Notes: generated from the letters alone by a model not told the origin. A DNA stretch of 64,000 nucleotides from Komagataeibacter xylinus (GCF_031081985.1 NZ_JARWSK010000009.1:62001-126000), one strand, 5' to 3'; numbered from the stretch's first letter, positions 1 to 8,703 are shown. Numbers and translations are program-made.

Positions 1-562
1 TGCTGTATGGCGGCACCGGCAGGTTGTAGGGCGCGGGGGCACCACGGAACACACGGCCCGCGAGGTCGAATTTGGAGCCATGGCACGGGCAGGCATAGCC
101 GCCGGGCCAACTGGCGTCTCCCTTGCCCTCGGGCAGGGGTTTGTAGGCGGGCACGCAACCCAGATGGGTGCAGATGCCCACCACCACGCCGTAGCGCGGG
201 TCAAGCGAGCGGTGCCAGTTTGTGGCATAGGGCGGCTGCTGGTTGTCGTGCGATGGCCCATCGCGCAGGCGGGCGGTCTGGGCCGCATCCTGCAGCACGG
301 CCAGCGCCTCGGGCGTGCGGTGGGTAATGAAAACCGGCTTGCCCTGCCATGTCACCACAATCTGCTGCCCCGGTGGCAGGGCGGATATGTCCACGTCCAC
401 CGGCAGGTGAGCGGCGGCGCTGTCGCGCGGGGCAAGACTTTGCAGGAAAGGCCACAGGCATGCCCCGGCCCCCGCAGCAGCGGTGGCGGTGGTGACAAGC
501 CCGAGGAAATTCCGGCGCCCTCCGGGGGCGGGTTGTGTATCCGACGCGTTTTCCATCATCAT
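1..562 (-). CDS. petA: Ubiquinol-cytochrome c reductase Rieske iron-sulfur subunit, partial
   Basis: The gene runs off the left edge, so only the first 187 codons are seen. An N-terminal twin-arginine stretch (RRNFLG near residues 16-21) precedes a hydrophobic anchor, as in bacterial Rieske subunits placed by Tat. The two [2Fe-2S] ligand boxes are intact: CTHLGC and, about 25 residues later, CPCHGS. The protein would pass electrons from ubiquinol to cytochrome c1 in the bc1 complex on the periplasmic side. Three ATG codons in a row (556-562) make the exact start ambiguous. petB and petC would be expected to the left, outside the window. Confidence 0.95.
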   Translation of the reverse strand, partial: MMMENASDTQPAPGGRRNFLGLVTTATAAAGAGACLWPFLQSLAPRDSAAAHLPVDVDISALPPGQQIVVTWQGKPVFITHRTPEALAVLQDAAQTARLRDGPSHDNQQPPYATNWHRSLDPRYGVVVGICTHLGCVPAYKPLPEGKGDASWPGGYACPCHGSKFDLAGRVFRGAPAPYNLPVPPYS

Positions 563-716
563 GTTTTTACTGCGCTCCCCCGCCAAAAGGAAGAGGATAC
601 AGCGCACATGCATCATGTTGCCCCAGCCGTGCCACACAGGCAGAAATATGAGGCGAACCCATCCGTGCATGGCGTCATGCCCGCTGCCCTGCCGGACTCC
701 AAGAAAGGTATTGTTG

Positions 717-902
717 ATGCGCCTGATCCTGGCCCTTTTGCTGCCCTGGCTACAGTTTTTCACCATCGGGCGGCCCTTTGCAGGCATTGTGTGCCTGATC
801 CTGCAGGTTACCGTCATTGGCTGGATTCCCGCCGCCATCTGGTCGGTCTATGCGCTGAGCCAGTTCACCACCGACCGCAAGATCGCGGCCCTCAAACGCT
901 AA
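717..902 (+). CDS. YqaE/Pmp3-family small membrane protein
   Basis: This 61-aa protein has two hydrophobic helices separated by a short polar turn, with the GxIPAxIWSVYAL pattern in the second helix typical of the Pmp3/YqaE family, which are small inner-membrane proteolipids linked to salt and envelope stress. The ATG at 717 is chosen because AAAGG lies 8-13 bases upstream; longer readings in this frame add low-complexity residues. The stop is only 10 bases before grxB, so the two may be co-transcribed. Confidence 0.8.
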   Translation: MRLILALLLPWLQFFTIGRPFAGIVCLILQVTVIGWIPAAIWSVYALSQFTTDRKIAALKR

Positions 903-912
903 CGGGACCGGC

Positions 913-1557
913 ATGAAACTCTATATCTACGACCACTGCCCTTTCTGCGTGAAGCCACGCATGATTTTTGGCCTCAAGCACATACCGGTGACCGATATCG
1001 TGCTGCTCAATGATGACGTGCAGACCCCCACCCGCATGATAGGCCGCAAGATGGTGCCGATTCTGGAACAGGACGGCCATTTCATGGGGGAAAGCATGGA
1101 TATCGTCACCCATGTCGATGCCATGGATGGCAAACCCCTGCTGACCGGCCCCACGCGCCCCGAAGTCACCGCGTGGATGAAGGAGATGCACGAACCCTAC
1201 CTGAACCTGACACTCCCGCGCACGGCGGCAACGCCCCTGCCGGAGTTCGCGACCACGGCGGCGCGGCTGTATTTCATCCGCAACAAGGAGGAGATGGTCG
1301 GCCCGTTTTATCAGCGCCTGGCTGAAAGCCCGGCCCTGATCGCCCGCATCAATGCGGCCTTCCCGCGCCTGGCCGGACTGATTCGCAGCCCGGACGCGGT
1401 CAACGGCCAGCTTTCAACCGATGACATCCATCTCTTTCCCTTCCTGCGCAACCTGACGCTGGTGGCGGGGCTTGTATGGCCCGAGCCGGTGCGGGCCTAT
1501 GCCACGCGCATGGCGCAGGCCACCGGCATTGGGCTGCTTGACGCCATGGCGGCCTGA
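913..1557 (+). CDS. grxB: Glutaredoxin 2
   Basis: The 214-aa protein has the N-terminal thioredoxin-fold start MKLYIYDHCPFC with the dithiol active site Cys9-Pro-Phe-Cys12, followed by the TPTRMIG-K-VPIL segment (cis-proline region) and an all-helical C-terminal domain. Length and order match the GST-like Grx2 family, which uses glutathione to reduce protein disulfides in the cytoplasm. The usual Tyr in CPYC is Phe here, a mild variant. It follows the Pmp3-like gene closely. Confidence 0.93.
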   Translation: MKLYIYDHCPFCVKPRMIFGLKHIPVTDIVLLNDDVQTPTRMIGRKMVPILEQDGHFMGESMDIVTHVDAMDGKPLLTGPTRPEVTAWMKEMHEPYLNLTLPRTAATPLPEFATTAARLYFIRNKEEMVGPFYQRLAESPALIARINAAFPRLAGLIRSPDAVNGQLSTDDIHLFPFLRNLTLVAGLVWPEPVRAYATRMAQATGIGLLDAMAA

Positions 1558-1674
1558 GCGGGGCGTGCCAGCCACGCACATGGCAGCCCCGCCGGGGCGG
1601 GGCGGCAGGAAACTGTCAGCCCGGCCTGGCCGTTTGCGGTGCAGGACACGCCCGGCATCACAGGGAGGGACACC

Positions 1675-1881
1675 ATGCCAGCATTTCACGACACGCCGCG
1701 CCTCCCCGTCAGGCGTGGGGGCACGCCGTTCGAGGTCTGGGTCCGTCAGGCGCTGCATGCGCGATTCGACCGGGTCTTTGCCGAAAATCTGCCTCATGAA
1801 ATTCTGGTTCACCTCGCCCAGCCTGACCCGATGTTCCCTGACCTTGCGGAACATGATGGTGAACCGGAGCTCAATGGCTGA
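1675..1881 (+). CDS. NepR-like small protein (putative anti-sigma factor)
   Basis: This 68-aa protein starts at an ATG preceded by GGGAGGG at a suitable distance. The central segment has the pattern LxxRFDxVxxExLPxEILxHL, which resembles the NepR core (LRxxYDxVxxExxPxxLxxLL) of anti-sigma factors that hold the ECF sigma factor EcfG in the alphaproteobacterial general stress response. PhyR and EcfG, normally adjacent, are not here. The assignment rests on the pattern alone; the alternative is an unrelated small helical protein. Confidence 0.45.
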   Translation: MPAFHDTPRLPVRRGGTPFEVWVRQALHARFDRVFAENLPHEILVHLAQPDPMFPDLAEHDGEPELNG

Positions 1882-2157
1882 GTCCCTGATGGAACGGGTG
1901 GGTCAGGTGTGGATTTTTTTCACCGTAATCCGCCCGAGTCCCCTGCACAGGAAACTGCAGGCGTAAAGAAGGGTGCAAAAAGAATCCTGTTTATGGCGGA
2001 AAATAGCCATTTATTGTCGCTTTGCCGCAACAGGAAACAGGATTCGCAAGATGGAATCTTTCACGCAAGCCTGTGGATAAGTCTGTTGACGCTTGAGGAG
2101 ATCAGGCATCGGAATGCAGAGTCCTCCTTTTTTCGTGATTTGTTCTGGCGCCCTTTT

Positions 2158-2796
2158 TCAGCCCGGCAGGTGCATGGTCACATGCGGCTGTCCGTTGGCC
2201 TGCCATTCGCGGCGTAGCTGGGGGGCGCCTTCCTCGGTCGTGGGGCAGACGATGTGCCACGGGTTGCCATCAAGCCGCAGGGCAACCCAGCCATGAATGG
2301 TGTCACTGCCGGGGGCCAGACCGACAAGGGTTATGTCCGTCATGGGGTCATAGGCGGCAAACTGCCGTGCATGGCCTTCAAAGACCAGCTTCAGCGTGGC
2401 GTGGGAGTCGCACATGCGCTTGAGGTCAACGAGCAGGCTGCCACCATGCATCGTGTCCCTGCCAAACATCAGGGTGCCTCCGCCCGCCCGTATGTTCACC
2501 GGCAGCATGGTCACGCTCGTGCACTGGGCATGGCCTACGATGATCGTGCCCCCATCAAGGTGCAGGGCACCCGTGTTCCAGCCGTCGAGTTCGGGCAGGG
2601 TCATGCTCATCCACGCGCCGCTCTGCGCAACGATGGGGCATTGATTGCCCCGGTTGGCCGAGATGCGGCCTTCCCTGCGGTACTGGGCCACGGCCTGCTG
2701 GAGCGAATCGGTATCGAAATGACCGGATACAAGGGTCAGTTGCCCATTTTCACAGGACACCGCCTGCGTGGAGCCATACCTGTTCCTGCTACCCAT
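2158..2796 (-). CDS. Conserved hypothetical protein
   Basis: A 212-aa reading frame with sustained coding character and GGAGG nine bases before the ATG. No signal peptide, membrane segment or known motif is visible; the middle is rich in Gly and beta-branched residues and the sequence contains five Cys. It stands alone, with AT-rich intergenic DNA on both sides. I do not recognise a family. Confidence 0.6.
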   Translation of the reverse strand: MGSRNRYGSTQAVSCENGQLTLVSGHFDTDSLQQAVAQYRREGRISANRGNQCPIVAQSGAWMSMTLPELDGWNTGALHLDGGTIIVGHAQCTSVTMLPVNIRAGGGTLMFGRDTMHGGSLLVDLKRMCDSHATLKLVFEGHARQFAAYDPMTDITLVGLAPGSDTIHGWVALRLDGNPWHIVCPTTEEGAPQLRREWQANGQPHVTMHLPG

Positions 2797-3148
2797 GAAA
2801 TCCTGCCTCCAGGTGCTGCATGCATGCCACCTGCGCGGGAGACATGATTAAAATATTGTCATTTTTAAGATATTGGCGCTGATCAACTGAAAAAATGCCG
2901 CCATCCGTCATGGGCGCGGCGTGCTGATGACTTTCATGCCGTTTGGGAAATGACGGAAATTAGTTTCATATAATAATTAATACATAATACCTGTTACTGT
3001 CTGGAAAATTCCTAACATCATATGAAGCGGCTGTCCACTTACAGGGCGGGTCGTCCATAATCGGGGCTAGAGCAGATCTGGTTTGAATAGACACATTCGA
3101 ACTGACGAAGATGATTTATAAACAATGAGTTAGAGAAAACATACAGCG
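2797..3148. other. AT-rich intergenic region upstream of the 2158-2796 gene
   Basis: About 350 bases without a convincing gene. It should hold the promoter of the leftward hypothetical gene and the 3' end of the photolyase transcript. The only structured element seen is the short hairpin repeat at 3075-3106. Confidence 0.6.
3075..3106 (-). repeat. Short GTTTGAATG/CATTCAAAC hairpin element, copy 1
   Basis: A stem of about 8 bp with a GACA loop; one pair is a G-T wobble and the innermost is mismatched. The same sequence, inverted, recurs at 28174-28202 with a perfect 9-bp stem and a TGTC loop. The copies share loop and flanks (CAG before, CCRGAYC after, read on one strand), so this is a dispersed element rather than chance. 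Confidence 0.6.
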
Positions 3149-4582
3149 TCAGGGTTCAGTGGAGTTGCCCTGGAGCGCCTTCCACGCGGCCAGCGCGCGG
3201 GCCCGCCCGCCTGCCAGATCAACCACGGGGACGGGGTAGCGCGTGCCTGCGGGCAGGTCGGCTTTCCACGGCGTGTGGATGGCCCGCCCGGGCAGGCGCG
3301 CGAGTTCGGGCACCCAGTGCCGCACATACGCACCTTCGGGGTCGAATTTTTCGCCTTGCAGCACCGGGTTGAAAATACGGAAATACGGGGCCGCATCCAG
3401 CCCGCACCCGGCCACCCATTGCCAGTTGAACGGATTGCTCGCCACATCGGCATCCACCAGCGTATCGGCAAACCACCGTTCGCCCACCCGCCAGTCCAGC
3501 AGCAGGTGCTTGGTCAGGAAAGACGCCACGATCATGCGCACGCGGTTATGCATGCAGCCCGTGTGCCACAATTCGCGCATGCCCGCGTCGATGATGGGGT
3601 AGCCGGTGCGCCCGCGCTGCCAGGCCTGCAGCCCGGCAGGGTCGGTGCGCCAGGGCATGGCATCGAATTCGGGGCGCAGGCTGCGCGTTGCCATATCGGG
3701 AAACTCGAACAGGGTGGAATGGGCGAAATCCCGCCACCCCAGCTCGCTCAGGAAGCTCGCGCTGTCACGGTCGCCTGCGCCCCGCGCCTCTACCGCGTGC
3801 CAGACCTGCCGGGGCGAAATGTGACCAAAGCGCAGGCACGGCGACAGGCCCGATGTAGCGGGTCGGGCGGGCAGGTCACGCGCGGTGGCATAACCGGGCA
3901 GGCGCTCGGCTACGAATGTATCAAGCCGCTCAAGGGCCGCTGCCTCGCCCGGTTGCCATGTAGCGCGCAGGCCCGCCGCCCAGTCGGGCGTGGTGGGGCG
4001 CAGCGACAGGCCGGCCAGCTTCACGAGCCGTTCGGTTACGGCATCTGGCACCGGGGCTGCTGCCAGGGCGGCATTCAGCCCATGTGGCACGGGCAGCGGC
4101 GGCGGCGGCGTGCCCATGGCCTGCACCGCCCGCCACCATGGCGTGAAAACGCGAAAGGGGCTGCCCTGCTTCGTGCGCACCTGCCATGGCTCATGCAGCA
4201 TATTGCCGGGATGGCTCTGGGCCATCAGGCCCCCGGCTTTCAGTGCGGTCTTGATCGCGGCATCACGCGTGCGGGCAGGCCCTGCGTAACGGCGGTTCCA
4301 TTCCACGCCACGCGCGCCCAGCGTCCGGGCAAGCCACAAAAGGCTTTCCTGTTCCGGCCCGGCCATGAGGCATAACTGGCCGCCTTGCGCGCGCAGGTCG
4401 GCATCAAGGGCCTCAAGTGCGCCGTGCAGCCACCATTTTTCGGCGCCACCCAGATTCAGCGCGGGGTCATGGATATACACGCATACCACCGGCCCCGCCG
4501 CCACCGCGGCAGACAGGGCCGGGTTATCCGCCAGCCGCAGATCATCACGAAACCACATGATGGTGGGAGCATAATCAGCCAT
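3149..4582 (-). CDS. phr: Deoxyribodipyrimidine photolyase
   Basis: A 477-aa class I photolyase. The N-terminal antenna-binding Rossmann domain begins TIMWFRDDLRLADNPAL, and the C-terminal FAD-binding domain shows the family blocks TGYPIIDAGMRELWHTG, MHNRVRMIVASFL and SNPFNWQWVAGCG-DAAPYFRIFNP. It repairs UV-induced cyclobutane pyrimidine dimers using blue light. The ATG at 4582 is preferred over one 60 bases upstream because it matches the family's usual N-terminus and has a GGAACGGGG stretch before it. The Cys-rich secreted protein lies 93 bases upstream on the same strand. Confidence 0.95.
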   Translation of the reverse strand: MADYAPTIMWFRDDLRLADNPALSAAVAAGPVVCVYIHDPALNLGGAEKWWLHGALEALDADLRAQGGQLCLMAGPEQESLLWLARTLGARGVEWNRRYAGPARTRDAAIKTALKAGGLMAQSHPGNMLHEPWQVRTKQGSPFRVFTPWWRAVQAMGTPPPPLPVPHGLNAALAAAPVPDAVTERLVKLAGLSLRPTTPDWAAGLRATWQPGEAAALERLDTFVAERLPGYATARDLPARPATSGLSPCLRFGHISPRQVWHAVEARGAGDRDSASFLSELGWRDFAHSTLFEFPDMATRSLRPEFDAMPWRTDPAGLQAWQRGRTGYPIIDAGMRELWHTGCMHNRVRMIVASFLTKHLLLDWRVGERWFADTLVDADVASNPFNWQWVAGCGLDAAPYFRIFNPVLQGEKFDPEGAYVRHWVPELARLPGRAIHTPWKADLPAGTRYPVPVVDLAGGRARALAAWKALQGNSTEP

Positions 4583-4675
4583 GACGACCCCGTTCCAGAA
4601 AATACCGGCTGTTTGTGTGGGGTACAAATGGCAGGCCGTCAAATAACCACCCGATCGCCGCGCACCGGCACGTTT

Positions 4676-4993
4676 TCAGCGCGGGGCAGGGGCTGCTGGC
4701 GGCACAGGCTGCGCGGGCGTGTTGGTGGGCTTGGGTGGGTCATCATCCTCGAACATGGCCCGGCATTTGGGCGAGAGCTGGTCAAGCTTGCTTTCCAGGC
4801 ATTCCGTCATCAGCTTTTCGTTCGGAATGTCGAGAAAGCAGAGCCTGAACACATCGCCCTTGCATGCGCTGGCCTGATCCCCGCGTTCGGCCGCATGGGC
4901 AGTTGACAGGGCGCAGGCAGCACCCGTGGCCACACAGATGAGCGCAAGCAGTCCATGCGTGGTGGCGCGCCGGACATCGGGCAGGCGTCGCAT
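4676..4993 (-). CDS. Secreted Cys-rich repeat protein
   Basis: A 105-aa protein with a signal peptide (hydrophobic residues about 12-32, ending AHA). The mature part follows the pattern C-x-GDVFRLC-x(3)-IP-x(4)-MTECLxxKxxxLSxxCRxxF, a short Cys-rich motif of small periplasmic alphaproteobacterial proteins, and ends in a Pro-rich tail. Four Cys suggest two disulfides. AAGGAG lies just before the ATG; a longer reading to 5047 adds residues without signal-peptide character. Function is unknown. Confidence 0.75.
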   Translation of the reverse strand: MRRLPDVRRATTHGLLALICVATGAACALSTAHAAERGDQASACKGDVFRLCFLDIPNEKLMTECLESKLDQLSPKCRAMFEDDDPPKPTNTPAQPVPPAAPAPR

Positions 4994-5222
4994 TGCATTT
5001 TCTCCTTTGTGTTTAAGGTCGCGTGACCTTGCTGCATCACAGCGCATTGCAGTTTGCTACAACTGTCAACCCTTTTTGTCATAACAGGACCGCGAAGGGT
5101 GTGCTTTGAAAGTTCCCTGAAAAATACATGACAGTATTCATAAATCCGTGATGGCACGAATGCCGTCCCGCCCTCGTTGGCCTGTCATGACCACAATGTC
5201 AGACCACAAAGGAGCAGATACC

Positions 5223-5579
5223 ATGGCTACCACCCGTACTGATCAGATCGGACAGGCCGCAGGCAAGGTTGCCGATGTGCTGACCGGAGCCCGCACCGAT
5301 ACATCGGGCCTGATGAGCGCGGTCATTGCCTATATGGGCGATGCCAACAGCCCCGGCCGCAAGGACCTGCATGCCCGCGCCCGCAAGGCCGGGCTGGAAG
5401 AACAGGTCATCGGCTGGGAAACCCGCCCCACCAACACATCGGTTGATGAAAGCGTGGTCACGACCCTGATCCCCGAGCCCGTCATTGACCGGTTCTCAAA
5501 TGAAACAGGGCTGTCGCATCCTGCCACCATCAAGGGGCTGAGCGACCTGCTGCCCCACCTTGCGCGACTGGATGGCTGA
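5223..5579 (+). CDS. YidB/DUF937-like protein
   Basis: A 118-aa cytoplasmic protein with AAAGGAG before the ATG. The C-terminal half (AGLEEQVIGWETRPTNTSVD, then FSNETGLSHPATIKGLSDLLPHL) follows the YidB/DUF937 layout: a GL-x-QV-x-SW segment, then a helical hairpin ending in LLPxL. The Gly-rich linker usual in YidB is missing. The family's role is not established. Confidence 0.65.
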   Translation: MATTRTDQIGQAAGKVADVLTGARTDTSGLMSAVIAYMGDANSPGRKDLHARARKAGLEEQVIGWETRPTNTSVDESVVTTLIPEPVIDRFSNETGLSHPATIKGLSDLLPHLARLDG

Positions 5580-5682
5580 TATACGCCGCCCGCCTGCAAA
5601 CAGGCACGTTTTCCTGTTTGCAGGCGGGGGCAGGGGCCTATGATCCCCTGACCAGACACCCATTAGCAGGCAGGATGATTTC

Positions 5683-6447
5683 ATGAACAATGCCCATTCC
5701 CCCGCCCCGGCCCAGACGCCCGGCGTCGTGATCGTAACGGGGGGCAGCCGGGGCATTGGCCATGCCATCAGCACCCTGCTGGCGCGTGAGGGGCATGCGG
5801 TGGCCATCAATTACGCCACCAACGCCGCCCCGGCCGAGGCGCTGGCCCGCGCCATTACCGAGCGCGGTGGCCGCGCGATGGCCATCAAAGCCGACCTTTC
5901 CCAGCCGGGCGAGATCCGCACCCTGTTCACGCGCGCGCATGAACTCGGGCCATTGTGGGGACTGGTCAACAATGCGGGCGTGACCGGCACCAAGGTGCGG
6001 GTGGATGAACAGACCGCCGAGACGCTTGATGCGCTGTTCAACATCAATATCCGCGCCACCATGCTGGCGGCGGGCGAGGCGGTGCGCCGCATGTCCACCC
6101 GCCATGGCGGCAGGGGCGGCGTGATCGTGAACCTGTCTTCTGTTGCGGCGCGGCTGGGCGGGCTGCCGGGGCTGGTGCCCTATGCCGCCACCAAGGCGGC
6201 GGTCGAGACCTTTACGCGCGGCCTGGCCAATGAGGTCGCGCGCGAGGGCATTCGCGTCAATGCGGTCGCACCCGGCCTGACCGCGACCGACATGGTCCCC
6301 CCCGAGACCGCGAAACTGGCCGAGACCGTGGTGCCCATGGGTCGCGTGGGCCATGTGGACGAGATTGCGCAGGCGGTGGCGTTTTTGCTTTCGCCCGCAT
6401 CATCGTACATGACTGGCAGCGTCATGACGGTATCGGGCGGGCGCTGA
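5683..6447 (+). CDS. SDR family NAD(P)-dependent oxidoreductase
   Basis: A 254-aa classical short-chain dehydrogenase. It shows the cofactor-binding TGGSRGIG near residue 20, the NNAG motif, the catalytic Ser in NLSSVAA, and YAATK (Tyr-x-x-x-Lys), followed by the RVNAVAPG and SGGR ends typical of the family. Substrate cannot be read from the sequence; closest in style to FabG- or glucose-1-dehydrogenase-like enzymes. It stands alone and is followed at once by a two-hairpin repeat that probably ends its transcript. Confidence 0.9.
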   Translation: MNNAHSPAPAQTPGVVIVTGGSRGIGHAISTLLAREGHAVAINYATNAAPAEALARAITERGGRAMAIKADLSQPGEIRTLFTRAHELGPLWGLVNNAGVTGTKVRVDEQTAETLDALFNINIRATMLAAGEAVRRMSTRHGGRGGVIVNLSSVAARLGGLPGLVPYAATKAAVETFTRGLANEVAREGIRVNAVAPGLTATDMVPPETAKLAETVVPMGRVGHVDEIAQAVAFLLSPASSYMTGSVMTVSGGR

Positions 6448-6452
6448 AAATA

Positions 6453-6537
6453 TAAAGGTTTTGGGTGTCGTCTTTTTTCAAGAAGGCGGCATTCTTCTTT
6501 GAAGCTTTTTGCAAAAAGCTTCGCCAAAAACTTTCAT
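6453..6537. repeat. Two-hairpin intergenic repeat (B then A order)
   Basis: A degenerate GCCGCC-type hairpin (B) is followed by the GAAGCTTTTTGCAAAAAGCTTC hairpin (A), framed by GGTTTTGGG on the left and CCAAAAACTTT on the right, which are imperfect inverted ends. It sits between convergent genes and likely works as a bidirectional terminator. Confidence 0.8.
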
Positions 6538-6556
6538 TACTTTTCAATGATTTATT

Positions 6557-6766
6557 TTAAAGCGATGGCCCCCACATGCCAGCCACGAACACGATGGCGC
6601 CAAGGGCCAGCATGGCGATATGGAACATGACCTGACCCGGCATGGCGTCAGGGCTGATGTTCAGCCCGTGAATGAACTGGACAAGAACCAACGTCAGCCC
6701 GATCACGCACAGCCCGATCCGCACGGGGCTGACGGTGGTGGGCCATATCGGGTTTCTGCGGTTCAT
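6557..6766 (-). CDS. Small two-helix membrane protein
   Basis: A 69-aa protein with two predicted membrane helices (about residues 15-35 and 44-64) and a short basic N-terminus. GGAGG lies 10 bases before the ATG at 6766. A much longer frame continues upstream but is a shadow on GC-rich DNA. Function unknown. Confidence 0.55.
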   Translation of the reverse strand: MNRRNPIWPTTVSPVRIGLCVIGLTLVLVQFIHGLNISPDAMPGQVMFHIAMLALGAIVFVAGMWGPSL

Positions 6767-6921
6767 CGGGGCGTGCCTCCAGCTTATTGGCGCAGCATGC
6801 CATAAAACCCGCCAGGGCAGAAGATGTGTCTGGCGCGCGCGGCATTTGCCCCTTCCGCGCCTCATGCTATGGGCAGGGTGTGGCCGTGGCCTGCGGCAAA
6901 AGGTGAACTGACAGGAACAAG

Positions 6922-7767
6922 ATGCGTCTCGATCGTTCTGCCATGGCGCGCGGGCTGGCCGCCTGTGCCGCAATGGGGCTGCTGGCCATGCCGCCTGTGG
7001 CGGCCCGGGCGCATCCTCACGCCCATCATCATGCCGCCCATGCCCACCCTGCCGCGCAGGCCGATGTGCCCGCAGGCCCGCCCTTGCCTGACGGGCAGGT
7101 GTTCCTGCCACCCCCACCCGGCCCGGACACGGCGCAGCGCGCGGCCGATGCCTCCATCTTTGCCGCCACCCGCGCCCTTGAAGGCACGCCACGGTGGAAA
7201 CTCGCGCAGGCCGATAACCGCGATACGCCTGCGCATATGGTCTCGGCCTTTTCGTGTGCGGCGGGCTTTACCCTGCCGCCCGAGCAGTTGCCCGAGCTCG
7301 TGGGCCTTGTGGCGCGGATCGAAAAGCGCCTCACGCCTGCCGTCAATGCCGAGAAGGCGCTATGGAATCGCCCCCGCCCCTTTACCGAGGCTGAACTTTC
7401 CACCTGCATTCCACTGCGCGCCGACCTCAAGCGTGATCCGTCCTACCCCTCGCTCCACGCCACGCTGGGCTGGGTGACGGGGCTGATCCTGTCCGATATC
7501 CTGCCTGATCGCACGGCTGCGATCATGCAGCGCGCCCGCGTGTTTGGCGAGAGCCGCGTGGTGTGTGGCGTGCAGTGGCAGACCGATGTCGCGGCGGGGT
7601 GGCTCAATGGCGGCGTGCTGTATTCGGCCATGGAGCAGGATGATGGCTTCAGGCAGGAAATGGATGCCGCGCGGGCGGAAGTGACGGCGCTGCACGCCAC
7701 CATGGCCGCTCCCCCTGCGGCCGAATGCGCCATCGAGGCCGACGCCGCAGCCCATCCGCCCCAGTGA
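6922..7767 (+). CDS. Class A (PAP2-type) acid phosphatase homologue, nucleophile His replaced by Gln
   Basis: A 281-aa secreted protein: signal peptide (residues 1-30), a His-rich segment, then the PAP2 domain of PhoN-like class A acid phosphatases. Motif 1 (K145-x6-R152-P153) and motif 2 (SYPSLHA, residues 174-180, with Leu for the usual Gly of SGH) are present. Motif 3 reads SRVVCGVQWQTDV: residue 218 is Gln (codon CAG) where the family has the His that becomes phosphorylated. The fold therefore looks complete but the enzyme is probably inactive or altered. It stands alone, transcribed toward sodC. Confidence 0.85.
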   Translation: MRLDRSAMARGLAACAAMGLLAMPPVAARAHPHAHHHAAHAHPAAQADVPAGPPLPDGQVFLPPPPGPDTAQRAADASIFAATRALEGTPRWKLAQADNRDTPAHMVSAFSCAAGFTLPPEQLPELVGLVARIEKRLTPAVNAEKALWNRPRPFTEAELSTCIPLRADLKRDPSYPSLHATLGWVTGLILSDILPDRTAAIMQRARVFGESRVVCGVQWQTDVAAGWLNGGVLYSAMEQDDGFRQEMDAARAEVTALHATMAAPPAAECAIEADAAAHPPQ

Positions 7768-7768
7768 C

Positions 7769-7822
7769 CGGAAGTTTCCGGGCGCCGCCTTTTTGAAAAG
7801 ATGCGGCAGCCGGAAGTTTTCA
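7769..7822. repeat. Degenerate B-hairpin intergenic repeat
   Basis: GCCGCCTTTTTGAAAAGATGCGGC framed by GGAAGTTTCCGG and CCGGAAGTTTTC. It is a diverged B-only copy of the family, between the convergent acid phosphatase and sodC genes. Confidence 0.65.
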
Positions 7823-7865
7823 TTGCCTGATTACGGTGGGCTGCGTCCCGACAGTGCCTGACTGG

Positions 7866-8426
7866 CTACCCGCCCTGATGAATGACGGCGCAGGCCACGC
7901 GGTCGCCCGCCCCGCCAATCGGCTGCGTGCGGTAATCATCGGGGTTGGCGTGGATGACAAGGGCCGACCCATCGGAATCAAGCAGCCCCGGGTGGCTATC
8001 CGTGCCGTTAAGGGTCACCAGCGTCGAATACAGTTCGACCGTCGCGCTGCCGTCCTGCCCGACGAAGATATTGGGCAGGTCCCCCGCATCGTTCGCATTG
8101 GCGTTCAGCAGGCCATGGACCACCGGTGTGGCGGCATGGACATGTGCGCCCGCATCGGTGAATTTCGGCGGCCCGCAGACGCCTTTTTCATGGAAATGCA
8201 CGCCGTGCCAGCCGGGAATCAGCCCGGTGGCCTCGATACGCAGCAGCACCCCCTTCGGTGCCGCCGTCACATGGACCGACCCCCGCGCCGTGCCGTCCGT
8301 GCCCATCAGGGCGCCCGATGCCGTATCGGCGGCCCGGGCGGGGGTGGCGAACGCCGCGTAACCGCTGGCAAGGGAAAGCAGGCCGAGCGAAAACAGGCCA
8401 GAAAGCCGGAAACGTCGTGTGGGCAT
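7866..8426 (-). CDS. sodC: Superoxide dismutase [Cu-Zn], periplasmic
   Basis: A 186-aa protein with a signal peptide ending ARA (about residue 32). Copper ligands are visible at His77, His79 (HVHFH-type box reading HGVHFHEKGVC) and His159, with the disulfide Cys84-Cys179 and the active-site Arg in GGAGDRVACAVI. In the zinc loop His95/His104 and Asp116 are present, but the position of the third His is Asp113 (NDAGDLPN), a variant I have seen in related alphaproteobacteria. It removes superoxide in the periplasm. AAAGGAAA precedes the ATG. Confidence 0.93.
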   Translation of the reverse strand: MPTRRFRLSGLFSLGLLSLASGYAAFATPARAADTASGALMGTDGTARGSVHVTAAPKGVLLRIEATGLIPGWHGVHFHEKGVCGPPKFTDAGAHVHAATPVVHGLLNANANDAGDLPNIFVGQDGSATVELYSTLVTLNGTDSHPGLLDSDGSALVIHANPDDYRTQPIGGAGDRVACAVIHQGG

Positions 8427-8703
8427 GGATGGATTTCCTTTTCGACGGAGGCGCGATGTCGCGGATGGGCATGCAGTCTCGACCCATGCGCGGGGAACCG
8501 GAATCCAACTCTTTGTGAGGGCGGAATACCCACGATGAAAATACGCTCACGCGACAGGCCGCTGCCTGGAACCAGACGCACTGTCCTGTGTCTGAATGCC
8601 GCCTTGTAAACATGCTCACAGATGCCCGGCACCTGATGGATGCCGGCCTGCGACAGCAGGGGTAAAAAACAGGTGGTGACAGGTTCCGGGCGGCGCCTTT
8701 TTT

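Noticed and set aside
80-916. 278-codon plus-strand frame over the Rieske gene
   Set aside because: It is the complement of petA and continues through the Pmp3-like gene; composition is atypical and no motif is present.
3275-4375. 366-codon plus-strand frame opposite the photolyase
   Set aside because: Antisense shadow of a well-identified gene; no motif.
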